A stretch of 14,259 nt of DNA from an uncultured Chlamydiae bacterium (GCA_903867585.1 CAIPRZ010000166.1:1-14259), one strand, 5' to 3'. Counted from the first letter of the stretch, positions 1 through 7,401 are shown. The notes: a model not told the origin generated them from the sequence alone. Program-made: numbers and translations.

Positions 1-142
1 AGACTGCAAGATTATCTATTTTACTGCCAAATTGATAATGAAAATTTATTGGCTTTAAACCCTCTGGCGTGACTAACCCATCGCTTGTCTGTACTAATTT
101 ATTCCAATAAAAAAGCCTTAGTGTTAGTCCCTCTTTAAGCAT
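1..142 (-). CDS. Possible partial ORF of unknown function, running off the left edge
   Basis: Read on the minus strand, an ATG at 142-140 directly follows an in-frame TGA (145-143). It opens a frame of 47 codons with no stop down to base 1. The product begins MLKEGLTLRLFYWNKLVQTS and continues with a G/P/K-containing segment that resembles no family I recognise. The plus strand over the same bases has several stops, so this is the longest uninterrupted frame here, but 47 open codons in AT-rich DNA is only modest evidence. No clear ribosome-binding site precedes the ATG. If real, it is the 5' end of a gene diverging from the sulfatase-like gene. The alternative is that these bases are the decayed 5' part of that gene. 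Confidence 0.3.
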   Translation of the reverse strand, partial: MLKEGLTLRLFYWNKLVQTSDGLVTPEGLKPINFHYQFGSKIDNLAV

Positions 143-158
143 TCACCAAGCCAAAGTC

Positions 159-1325
159 TTGCCTTTTAAAACTCTGTTTATGCCTGCAAATCTTGAAATA
201 AGAGAATTTGATTTAAACCCTTCTGAATCTTTTAGTGCGGCACCTTCAGAGACTTTAATAGGTAAAAATCTTTATCTATTTATAGTTGAAAGCCTTCGTG
301 AAGATGCCATAACCCCTCTTATAGCTCCTCACATCTCAGAGCTAGGGCAAAAACATATTAGGCATCCTTTTTGTATAGCTAATGCCAATGGAACCCATTT
401 GTCGTGGTATTCCTTTTTTTTTAGTCAGACCGCACTAAAATGGAAAAATCATAAAAATTATGGCTCTCCATTTTTAGAAGATTTAAAAAAACAGGGCTAT
501 AAAGTGAATATACTCTCCTCAGCAAGGATGAGCTATTATTCAATGGATAAGCTGATTTTTGGTAAAAATTTCGAATGTATTGACGATCTATATTATCCCA
601 AGGGTAATCAAGCTCTTACAGCCTATGAGGCCGACAGTCTTTGCTTTGAAGAGATGAAACAAAGATTAAGCCAAACCCAAGAAAAAACTGCTTTTGTAGT
701 TTTTCTTGATGCTACTCATTTTGGCTATAGTCTTCCCAAAAATAAGATACTGCCTTTTAGTCCCTCAGTCGATCAGCTCCCCTATTTACAAAGCATTTTT
801 ACTCACATCAATATCGAAGGGATAAAAAATCGGTATTATAACGCTATTTACTCTGTAGATAAGCTATTTGGTGAGTTTTTTGATTTTTTAAAAATCAAAC
901 AGTTGTTTCAAGAGGCTACTATCATGATAACTTCTGATCACGGGGAAGAGTTTTTTGAGCAAGGGCAACTTTTTCATGCCTCTCATCTATCTAATCAGCA
1001 GCTGATGATCCCTTTTATCTTGAAAACCCCCAAAGACTATACTCAAACCATTGGAACAAATCTTACCCTTTCACATCAAAATATGGCCCCTTTAATACAA
1101 GCGGTGATCCATAACAAAGATTTTTCCGATTTTCCATACCAGATTGCAGCCCGCTATAATTTTTCTGATACGCCTAAACAAATGGCCCTTATCGATAAAA
1201 AAGGGAAAAGTTTATTTAGCCTTGATAAAACAAGTGATAAATTCAAACTTTGTGGATCTTTTGATGCAAAAGATATTCCGCTTGAAAAACAGGTAAATGA
1301 ATTTGAGATTAAGAGCGCATCATGA
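159..1325 (+). CDS. Sulfatase/phosphoethanolamine-transferase-like alkaline phosphatase superfamily domain, probably 5'-truncated or decayed
   Basis: The protein (388 aa from TTG 159; ATG 180 is the alternative) carries the sulfatase fold of the alkaline phosphatase superfamily. Visible landmarks are the first metal-ligand segment VESLRED (E44), a nucleophile region NANGTHLSW (Thr79), DATHF (184-188), and the metal-binding DHGEE (D260, H261) followed by LFHAS (H273). Proteins of this kind are normally anchored by N-terminal membrane helices and act on envelope lipids or glycans. No helix or signal peptide is present here, and neither start has a Shine-Dalgarno site. The reading frame stays open back to 111 and looks protein-like (SPSLSIHQAK) before a TAA at 108-110, which suggests lost 5' coding sequence. 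The 3' end overlaps the next gene by 4 nt (ATGA). The catalytic domain looks intact. Substrate unknown. Domain class is confident; whether the gene is functional is not. Confidence 0.7.
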   Translation: MPFKTLFMPANLEIREFDLNPSESFSAAPSETLIGKNLYLFIVESLREDAITPLIAPHISELGQKHIRHPFCIANANGTHLSWYSFFFSQTALKWKNHKNYGSPFLEDLKKQGYKVNILSSARMSYYSMDKLIFGKNFECIDDLYYPKGNQALTAYEADSLCFEEMKQRLSQTQEKTAFVVFLDATHFGYSLPKNKILPFSPSVDQLPYLQSIFTHINIEGIKNRYYNAIYSVDKLFGEFFDFLKIKQLFQEATIMITSDHGEEFFEQGQLFHASHLSNQQLMIPFILKTPKDYTQTIGTNLTLSHQNMAPLIQAVIHNKDFSDFPYQIAARYNFSDTPKQMALIDKKGKSLFSLDKTSDKFKLCGSFDAKDIPLEKQVNEFEIKSAS

Positions 1326-2416
1326 TCAAAAAAATCATTTTAAGCTTTTTTATTTGCTTTCAAGCCTTCGGTGAGGAGCCCTCTGAGGCCATATCTCTTT
1401 TTATGCCGGTCCCAGCCACTGGATCTGGCATGGCTTTGGAATCACGGGGAAATTTTTTTGATCATCTTAATAAGTTTTTAAATTGGATCATGGGATTTAC
1501 CCGTTTTGAATATCAAAGTTTTGAAATCACTAAAATGGTAAAAGAGCCCCCTAAGTCTTTGGTAGAATTTGAAGAAAGTCATGGTTTTTTTTCAAAAATA
1601 CAACCTCTAATCGGTCAATATACCCCTTTAAAAGAAGATATCGAGCCCATTTTAAAAGTCCTTGAACAAATCGATAAACAGGTTATTGATCCCTCTTTAA
1701 GGTTATTTTATTTTCAGGAAATTTTGGCAAAAGCTTTAGCTTATCGGTTTTTAGAAGAGGGTGATGAATTAAAACTCCCCGATTTTTTAAACGCAGAGAA
1801 TCCTTCTATTTATAAAGTTGAAAAGATTTTTAATTTAGGAATGGGAATGCCTGCATTTGCTTTAACATGTAAAAATAAGGATAAATCTTCGATTCTTATT
1901 TATCGCGGCACAACAATTGATTTAACCCATTCATCAAGTATTGCTTCTATTGTTGCAGATCTTGATCTCTATGGTCCAGGCTACAGCAGCTTCTTTAAAA
2001 TCGAAGACCAATTAAAAGCTTTTTTCATTAAAGAAGAGCTTAATCAAAAAAAATGTGTAGTTTTGGGGTATAGTCTTGGAGGGATTTTATCTGTTTATAC
2101 CGGATTGTTTTTTTCAAACTATATAGATTTTGAAAAGTCGGCCGCCTTTAATCCTCCAGGAGTCCAAAAAAAGCTTTATCAATTAGCTCAAAAAGAAAAA
2201 TTTCTTGATGCATTTAAAGTCTATGTCAATCAAGACGATCCGATTTCTAAATGGGGCTTTTTAGTGGGCGATGTGTCCATACTCTCTTTAAACGCCAGCA
2301 TGGGCCCTTTAATGGCCCATACGCAGCTGATGGGAAGTCAAGGTGATTTAACATATAGGCTTTGTAACCTAAATGAAGAAAATCAAAGACACCGTTACTT
2401 TTTTCTTCCTGAGTAG
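1322..2416 (+). CDS. Exported lipase-like alpha/beta hydrolase
   Basis: This 364-residue protein begins with a short signal peptide (MIKKIILSFFICFQAFG, cleavage probably near residue 17), so it should be exported. The hydrolase part is in the C-terminal half. It shows a RGTT segment (195-198) resembling the oxyanion region of class 3 lipases, and a nucleophile elbow GYSLGG with Ser251. Asp305 or Asp306 in VNQDDP and His333 in MAHTQ are candidates to complete the triad, spaced as in lipase_3 enzymes. Residues 20-170 resemble nothing I know. The ATG overlaps the stop of the sulfatase-like gene, implying one transcript and translational coupling. AAGAG lies about 8 nt upstream of the ATG. The last 22 nt overlap the 3' end of eno on the other strand. 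Lipid substrate and host or self target are unknown; a phospholipase or acyl esterase role is inference. Confidence 0.72.
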   Translation: MIKKIILSFFICFQAFGEEPSEAISLFMPVPATGSGMALESRGNFFDHLNKFLNWIMGFTRFEYQSFEITKMVKEPPKSLVEFEESHGFFSKIQPLIGQYTPLKEDIEPILKVLEQIDKQVIDPSLRLFYFQEILAKALAYRFLEEGDELKLPDFLNAENPSIYKVEKIFNLGMGMPAFALTCKNKDKSSILIYRGTTIDLTHSSSIASIVADLDLYGPGYSSFFKIEDQLKAFFIKEELNQKKCVVLGYSLGGILSVYTGLFFSNYIDFEKSAAFNPPGVQKKLYQLAQKEKFLDAFKVYVNQDDPISKWGFLVGDVSILSLNASMGPLMAHTQLMGSQGDLTYRLCNLNEENQRHRYFFLPE

Positions 2417-3678
2417 TGGGCTAAATCTTTCAATTCATGCTCGATTTCAAGAAGACGGTTATATTTAGCTATTCTTTCTCCCCGGCAAACAGAACCTGTT
2501 TTGATTTGATGGGTGTTAAAAGCAACAGCAAGATCTGCAATTGTTGTATCTTCAGTTTCTCCAGATCTATGAGAGATAACAGTACCAAACCGGTGAGCTT
2601 TAGCAAGGCGTATCGTATCTAGGGTTTCAGTAAGGGTTCCAATTTGATTAGGCTTGATTAAGATCGAGTTGCCAACTTTTTGGGTAATCCCTTTTTTGAG
2701 AAATAGGGGATTGGTGCAAAAAATATCATCACCGACTATTTGGATTTTAGAACCGATAGCTTTTGTTAGTTTCTCCCATCCTGTCCAATCATTTTGATCA
2801 AGGCCATCTTCAAGGCTATCGACGGGAAATTTTTCAATAAGACGCGAATAAAATTCGATCATATCGTCGCTTGTTTGTCCTTTTGAGGAGCGCGTTTTTG
2901 TAAGATGATAAAGCTTGCTTGAGGAATCATAAAATTCAGAAGCGGCAGGGTCTAGGGCAATAGTAATTTGTTCTCCTGGAGTATATCCTGCTTTTTCGAT
3001 CGCCAGCATAATCAGCCCTAAAGCTTCATCCAGAGTTCCAATTTTAGGCGCAAAGCCCCCCTCATCCCCAACCAGGGTTGAAAGATGTTTAGAAGCTAGG
3101 ATCTTTTTTAATTGTTGAAAAACTTCTGCAGCCATTTCTAGAGCTACAGAAAAACTAGAAGCTCCTACAGGGTGGATCATACACTCTTGAAAGCTCAAGT
3201 CGTTATCGGCATGAACACCACCATTAATAACATTGAACATCGGTGTGGGAAGATAAAACTCTGTTTGCTGCGCTAAATACCTATATAGAGGCATTTTTTG
3301 CGTTTTAGCAGCAGCATGAGCGTAGGCTAAAGAGACCCCTAAAATAGCATTAGCTCCTAAATAGGCTTTATTACTTGTTCCATCAAGATCAATCATGATG
3401 TGATCAATAAGCTTTTGATCAAACAAACTATTACCTACAAGCGCTGGAGCAATAACAGATTTTACATTCTCACAAGCTTTAAGAACCCCTTTGCCGTTAT
3501 AGCGTTTTGGATCCTTATCTCTTAGCTCAACCGCTTCTTTATCCCCTGTAGAAGCTCCAGAGGGAACACAAAAAGAGCCAACAGTGCCTTGATCGGTAAT
3601 AACAGACACTTTTAAAGTGGGATTGCCACGCGAATCTAAGATCTCAAGGGCATCGATCGATTTTATAGTAGCGTGCAT
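2395..3678 (-). CDS. eno: Enolase (2-phosphoglycerate dehydratase)
   Basis: Enolase converts 2-phosphoglycerate to phosphoenolpyruvate in glycolysis and also acts in gluconeogenesis. At 427 residues it has the usual bacterial length. All key residues are visible: N-terminal LDSRGNPT (14-21) and the mobile loop GASTG (41-45), His156 in NGGVH, the catalytic base/acid Glu206 (GDEGG) and Lys342 (LIKPNQIGT), Mg2+ ligands Asp243, Glu290 and Asp317, the SHRSGETED loop (369-377), and Lys393 (IKTGS). It is the last gene of the methyltransferase-rsgA-eno cluster, starting 2 nt after the rsgA stop with a good AAGAGG site spanning that stop. The 3' end overlaps the lipase-like gene. In Chlamydia, from memory, eno sits beside rsbU; here two genes separate them. 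Identification is secure. Confidence 0.98.
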   Translation of the reverse strand: MHATIKSIDALEILDSRGNPTLKVSVITDQGTVGSFCVPSGASTGDKEAVELRDKDPKRYNGKGVLKACENVKSVIAPALVGNSLFDQKLIDHIMIDLDGTSNKAYLGANAILGVSLAYAHAAAKTQKMPLYRYLAQQTEFYLPTPMFNVINGGVHADNDLSFQECMIHPVGASSFSVALEMAAEVFQQLKKILASKHLSTLVGDEGGFAPKIGTLDEALGLIMLAIEKAGYTPGEQITIALDPAASEFYDSSSKLYHLTKTRSSKGQTSDDMIEFYSRLIEKFPVDSLEDGLDQNDWTGWEKLTKAIGSKIQIVGDDIFCTNPLFLKKGITQKVGNSILIKPNQIGTLTETLDTIRLAKAHRFGTVISHRSGETEDTTIADLAVAFNTHQIKTGSVCRGERIAKYNRLLEIEHELKDLAHYSGRKK

Positions 3679-3680
3679 AA

Positions 3681-4778
3681 TTACCTCTTAAGATGTTGTT
3701 GATCTACTTGAGCCATTAAACTCAAATAGGACTCAAAGCGCAAGGGATTGATAAGGCCCTCTTCACATAGTTTTTTAACATTACAATCAGGCTCGCTGAT
3801 GTGATGGCAATCAGGATATTTACAAAGCCCTGAAGCTTCATCAATCTCTTTAAAATACCGTCCCACATCGTGGGCATTAATTTCCCATAGCCCAAAACTT
3901 CGAATACCTGGAGTGTCAACGCAATAGCCTTCTAAATCTTTTAAAGGGAGCATAATAGCTTGAGTGGTGGTATGAGAGCCTTTTGTTGTTTTAGAAACTA
4001 CAGGAGCTGTTAATTGCTCAGCATCCGTAATAAGATTGATAATGGAGGATTTCCCGACGCCTGATTGCCCAGAAAAAACAGAAGTTTTCCCTTCGGCATA
4101 TTTTTTTAAAGAATCAAGACCTGTGCCGTTTTTAAGACTAAAATAAATAATAGGAATATCTAAAGAGTTGGCAATAGAGTCGATGGTTTCAATATCCTGT
4201 AATGAAGCCTCTTTTTTATCTCCAGATAGCGTGTCTATTAAATCCATTTTGGTAACTAAGATGATTGGATCCAAATTTCCTTTATAGGCTGCAATCAAAT
4301 AACGATCGATCAGAAAAGGTTTAAAAACAGGCTCTAAAATGGAGGCGGTAATAAAAACTTGATCGATGTTGGCAGCAATAACCTGCTCTTTTTTTCGAGA
4401 TAGATTATCAGCTCTTGATAATACGGTTTTGCGGGGCAATATTTGAATAACCTGCCAAGAATTCCCTTCCTCTGCAATGATGACCTCATCACCGACAGCT
4501 ATTAAACTCTTAGAGAGTCTTTTTTCTTTTTTTAAGGACCCTTTTAAAGAGCATAAGACACACTTTTGATCAATTTGGCAAACAATTCCTTCGGGTTTTA
4601 TTTGTAAGATGCGCCCTTTATGGCCCTCTTTTTCTTGGGAAGGCACAATTTTATCCACATCAGTTTTTTTGTATTTGGAACGATCCTTTTCTTCTTTACG
4701 CCGTCTTTCTTGCCGATGCGCTTTTTTATTTTTATCGTGCTCTTTTTCCTCAATAAAAAGGTGATCATCTCTTTTCAT
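3681..4778 (-). CDS. rsgA: Ribosome small-subunit-dependent GTPase RsgA
   Basis: RsgA (YjeQ) is a circularly permuted GTPase that assists late 30S subunit maturation and releases RbfA. The order of motifs shows the permutation: an OB-fold domain (about 53-118), then G4 TKMD (176-179), G1 GQSGVGKSS (237-245), a G2 region with TKGSHTTT (265-272), and G3 DTPG (288-291). A C-terminal zinc knuckle follows with Cys319, Cys324, His326 and Cys332. It has 365 residues, somewhat longer than many family members. The extra length is a highly charged Lys/Glu/Arg-rich N-terminal tail of about 50 residues, probably disordered and possibly RNA-binding (inference). The start ATG has a strong AAGAGG site and overlaps the stop of the upstream methyltransferase gene (ATGA). 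eno follows after 2 nt. Confidence 0.95.
   Translation of the reverse strand: MKRDDHLFIEEKEHDKNKKAHRQERRRKEEKDRSKYKKTDVDKIVPSQEKEGHKGRILQIKPEGIVCQIDQKCVLCSLKGSLKKEKRLSKSLIAVGDEVIIAEEGNSWQVIQILPRKTVLSRADNLSRKKEQVIAANIDQVFITASILEPVFKPFLIDRYLIAAYKGNLDPIILVTKMDLIDTLSGDKKEASLQDIETIDSIANSLDIPIIYFSLKNGTGLDSLKKYAEGKTSVFSGQSGVGKSSIINLITDAEQLTAPVVSKTTKGSHTTTQAIMLPLKDLEGYCVDTPGIRSFGLWEINAHDVGRYFKEIDEASGLCKYPDCHHISEPDCNVKKLCEEGLINPLRFESYLSLMAQVDQQHLKR
3684..3689 (-). promoter_or_regulatory. Ribosome binding site of eno
   Basis: AAGAGG lies 5 nt before the eno ATG, with the rsgA stop codon (TAA, 3683-3681) inside the spacer. This supports the chosen eno start and implies that ribosomes ending rsgA can reinitiate on eno. 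It is one of the few strong Shine-Dalgarno sites in the window. Confidence 0.75.
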
Positions 4779-5524
4779 AGGTCCTCTTTAGGTAAAAGAG
4801 TATAGCTAATAATAGCAGCGGCGATGGCTACATTATAAGATTCTAAATGGTGCTGGGGAATATGCAAAAGAGTTCCTAAAGATTTTAGATCTTGTGATAA
4901 CCCTTGGGATTCATTGCCTAAAATAAGGGCAAAAGGGCTTTTGTTTTTAATATGGGCTAAATTTTCACCTTCAAGATCAGCAGAGTAAATGCTTAGATTC
5001 AACGGATTTAAAAAAGAGACCACTTCATTATTTTCTAAGCTTTTCCAGGGCAATTTAAGACAGGTTCCTTTTGAAGCGCTTAAAACTTTAGGATTATAGG
5101 GATCAACACTTGGGCCAACAAAAATAATTCCATCAAGGCCAAGTCCATAAGCTGTTCTAAAAAGGGTGCCCGCATTTCCTGGATCGCTTAAACGGTCTAA
5201 CACTAAAACACCGGTTTTTATCTTAGAAGGCCAGTGAGGAGCTTTTAGTTGTACTAAGGCTCCATACCCATCTGGGGTCACAAGATTGGACAGTTTTTTA
5301 AAATCTTGAGGGGTTAACACATACCGATCATGACGGGAAAAAAAAGGGTCATTTTGATTTTCTGTGGTCGTAATATAGGCTAAAACGTGGTCTAGTTCTT
5401 GGACTGTTTTTTTTCCAAAGACAAGAATTTGCTCATGATTTTGCCGAGCTTTTTTATCTCTCATAAGAGAATTGAAAAACTTTAATTTATCGCTTTTATT
5501 GGAAAGTAAAAATTCTTTTGGCAT
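4775..5524 (-). CDS. SpoU/TrmH-family RNA 2'-O-ribose methyltransferase
   Basis: A 249-residue SPOUT methyltransferase that would transfer a methyl group from S-adenosylmethionine to a ribose 2'-OH in rRNA or tRNA. The C-terminal knotted domain has the three family motifs: motif 1 LSDPGNAGTLFRTA (112-125, with Asn117 and Arg123), motif 2 ILGNESQGLS (201-210, Glu205), and motif 3 LHIPQHHLESYNVAIAAAI (220-238, Asn231). Residues 1-95 form an N-terminal RNA substrate-binding domain like that of RlmB-type enzymes. This favours an rRNA target, but the exact nucleotide cannot be read from the sequence. It is the first gene of a cluster with rsgA (4-nt overlap) and eno, which fits a ribosome-maturation role. 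The ATG at 5524 has no evident Shine-Dalgarno site. It diverges from rsbU across 29 bp. Confidence 0.92.
   Translation of the reverse strand: MPKEFLLSNKSDKLKFFNSLMRDKKARQNHEQILVFGKKTVQELDHVLAYITTTENQNDPFFSRHDRYVLTPQDFKKLSNLVTPDGYGALVQLKAPHWPSKIKTGVLVLDRLSDPGNAGTLFRTAYGLGLDGIIFVGPSVDPYNPKVLSASKGTCLKLPWKSLENNEVVSFLNPLNLSIYSADLEGENLAHIKNKSPFALILGNESQGLSQDLKSLGTLLHIPQHHLESYNVAIAAAIISYTLLPKEDL
4783..4788 (-). promoter_or_regulatory. Ribosome binding site of rsgA
   Basis: AAGAGG is followed by a 4-nt spacer to the rsgA ATG at 4778-4776. It lies inside the 3' end of the methyltransferase gene and supports the rsgA start that creates the ATGA overlap, and therefore the long charged N-terminal tail. 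Confidence 0.7.
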
Positions 5525-5550
5525 TCGTAACTAAAATTTGCTAAACATCA

Positions 5551-5580
5551 ATTATGACACAAATCACCCCCGCTCCTCAA
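5551..5580 (-). promoter_or_regulatory. Candidate sigma-70-type promoter for the methyltransferase-rsgA-eno cluster
   Basis: On the minus strand TTGAGG (5580-5575) and CATAAT (5556-5551) are separated by 18 nt, and a TG one base before CATAAT gives an extended -10. The element lies 27 nt or more upstream of the methyltransferase ATG and covers the start codon of the divergent rsbU gene. Each box is imperfect (TTGACA and TATAAT are the consensus) and the region is AT-rich, so this is a prediction from spacing and similarity only. Confidence 0.35.
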
Positions 5581-7401
5581 TGGAAAAGCCTTTTAGGATG
5601 TCTAGCAAGAAGGGTTTTAAGTATTTCCTTACTTCTTCTGGTCTTGCCCCTACTTATCCATGCCTTTTTGCTTTATAAAGAGGGGTTGCGTCAGTCTGTT
5701 ACGGATAATCTTAACCAATTAAGCCTTTTAGCCCGGTCAGAGGGGACTTTTATTCAACAGCTCATCAATGAAAATTTGATGGAAATGAAGACGATCGAAG
5801 TCCTCGAGGATTATGCGCATAAAGATTTTAAACAAGAAAATGCAACCCTTGCTCAAATAGCCCTTAGCGAGGAATTAACTTCGTGTTTTGTGGCTGAAAA
5901 AAGTTCAAATAATTACTGGACAATATTAGCAGCAGCTAATCCTGAACGGCTCAGTCAAAAAGATATTGATAATGATCAATATAATAAAATTTTGGCTCTT
6001 GGGACCTCTGTTTATTTAATAAGTGACCCTCTTATAGGAAAAAAAGAGTTACGAATTGGGCATGCCTTCAGTGAAAATAGAATTTTTATTTTTGGAAGTT
6101 CGCTAGAAAATCTTAGTTCTCAGCGGATAAAAATCCCGGCACGCGAACAAAGCCCGATTGTGGCTTTTATGAAAACAGACAGCGATGTTTACTTTTCTAA
6201 TCGAACCAATTTTGAGGTTAGTGAGAGTCGTCTTTTTTCTCCTGAAGAGCTTTTTGAACTCTCTATGAGTTCAAAACAGAATCTAAAATTGGAATCTAAT
6301 GAATCTTTTATTGGGGTCAAAATACCCATCGGCAACAACGCCTTTTATTTAGTAATCGCATTAACTAAACAAGAATTTTTTGGTCTTTCAAGCACCCATG
6401 TATTTAACCACCTTTTACAACTAGCTATTTTATTTGCAGTGGTTGGGGGAGGATCTGTTTTTTATTTAGCATCGCGGATTGCAAGGCCCATTAAACAGCT
6501 TTTTAAATGTTTAGATAAAGTCGGAGAGGGTGATTTAAAAATCCGTTATGAAAACGACCCGCTGGGGTTTGAGCTTAATGTCCTTGGCCAAGAATTTAAT
6601 CAGATGCTGGAAAATCTTGAAGCCCACATTCAAGAAGCTAAACAAGAAAGACTTTCTAAAGAGCTTTTGAAACAAGAGCTTATTATTGGTCAAGAAATCC
6701 AGTCTTCCATTTTAAAAACCTCACTACAAAAGTCTGGAGATTTTATTTTTGCTCATGCCTTTTTACCTGCTAAAGAGGTTTCTGGTGATTTTTTTGATGT
6801 CTATAAAATCGATGATAAGAATGTTTTACTCTCTGTTGCTGATACCGCTGGTAAAGGGATATCGGCTTGTTTATATTCACTGGGTTGTCGCAGTGTTTTA
6901 AGAGCTCTTGCTAAAAGTGGCATGTCATTAGATCTAATTTTAACTAAAGCCAATGAATTATTGCTCGATGATGCAGAATATCAAGGAACTTTTATAACAG
7001 CTTTTATTGCGATTTTAAATATTGAAGAATCCTTACTTACCTATAGCTGTTGTGGACATCATCCAGCTCTTCTACTCAACGGTAAAAATATCGATTTATT
7101 AACAACGGAAGGGATGGCTCTTGGGGTAGATCAAAATTTAGTTTTCCAAACAAAAACCCACACTATCGAGCCTAATCAAAAGATTCTTATTTATACTGAT
7201 GGAGTGGTTGAGGCTCAAAATAAACAAGATCTTATGTATGGATTTAATAACCTAAAAACTCTTTTGTCTTCGCAATCTTCCAGCTCTGCACAAATTCTGA
7301 TTGGAAGTTTACAAAAAGATGTGGAAAAATTTATAGAAAATAGCCCTCTTTACGACGACTTGACGATTCTTTGTATTGAAAGACTTAATCAGCGGGAATA
7401 A
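5554..7401 (+). CDS. rsbU: RsbU-like membrane PP2C-type serine phosphatase with sensor and HAMP domains
   Basis: A 615-residue membrane phosphatase of the partner-switching type. In this family it dephosphorylates an RsbV-type anti-anti-sigma factor and so controls an RsbW-type kinase. The order is: membrane helix (about 20-40), extracytoplasmic sensor region (41-283), second helix (284-305), HAMP (306-358), a short coiled coil (350-385), and a SpoIIE/PP2C domain (about 398-610). The PP2C metal ligands are present: Asp412 (SGDFFD), Asp430 (VADTAGKG), Asp549 (YTDG) and Asp601/602. GHHPALLL (501-508) is also typical. The same architecture is known in chlamydial RsbU, whose periplasmic domain has been reported to bind TCA-cycle intermediates; whether this one does is inference. 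No RsbV or RsbW lies in the window. No Shine-Dalgarno site precedes the ATG. The 3' end overlaps metQ by 17 nt. Confidence 0.9.
   Translation: MTQITPAPQWKSLLGCLARRVLSISLLLLVLPLLIHAFLLYKEGLRQSVTDNLNQLSLLARSEGTFIQQLINENLMEMKTIEVLEDYAHKDFKQENATLAQIALSEELTSCFVAEKSSNNYWTILAAANPERLSQKDIDNDQYNKILALGTSVYLISDPLIGKKELRIGHAFSENRIFIFGSSLENLSSQRIKIPAREQSPIVAFMKTDSDVYFSNRTNFEVSESRLFSPEELFELSMSSKQNLKLESNESFIGVKIPIGNNAFYLVIALTKQEFFGLSSTHVFNHLLQLAILFAVVGGGSVFYLASRIARPIKQLFKCLDKVGEGDLKIRYENDPLGFELNVLGQEFNQMLENLEAHIQEAKQERLSKELLKQELIIGQEIQSSILKTSLQKSGDFIFAHAFLPAKEVSGDFFDVYKIDDKNVLLSVADTAGKGISACLYSLGCRSVLRALAKSGMSLDLILTKANELLLDDAEYQGTFITAFIAILNIEESLLTYSCCGHHPALLLNGKNIDLLTTEGMALGVDQNLVFQTKTHTIEPNQKILIYTDGVVEAQNKQDLMYGFNNLKTLLSSQSSSSAQILIGSLQKDVEKFIENSPLYDDLTILCIERLNQRE

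Noticed and set aside
2364..2404. GTAAC ... GTTAC inverted repeat followed by six T, as a terminator for the lipase-like gene
   Set aside because: The stem is only 5 bp with a 25-nt loop, and the T-run precedes the stop codon of the gene it would terminate.
2437..2622. Plus-strand ORF of 61 codons
   Set aside because: It lies wholly antisense to the strongly conserved enolase coding sequence and has no recognisable product.
3722..3919. Minus-strand ORF of 65 codons inside rsgA
   Set aside because: It is an alternative frame of the G3 and zinc-knuckle region of rsgA, whose residues are conserved in the main frame.
4620..4805. Plus-strand hydrophobic ORF of 61 codons
   Set aside because: The Phe-rich product is simply the antisense of the Lys/Glu-rich N-terminal tail of RsgA.
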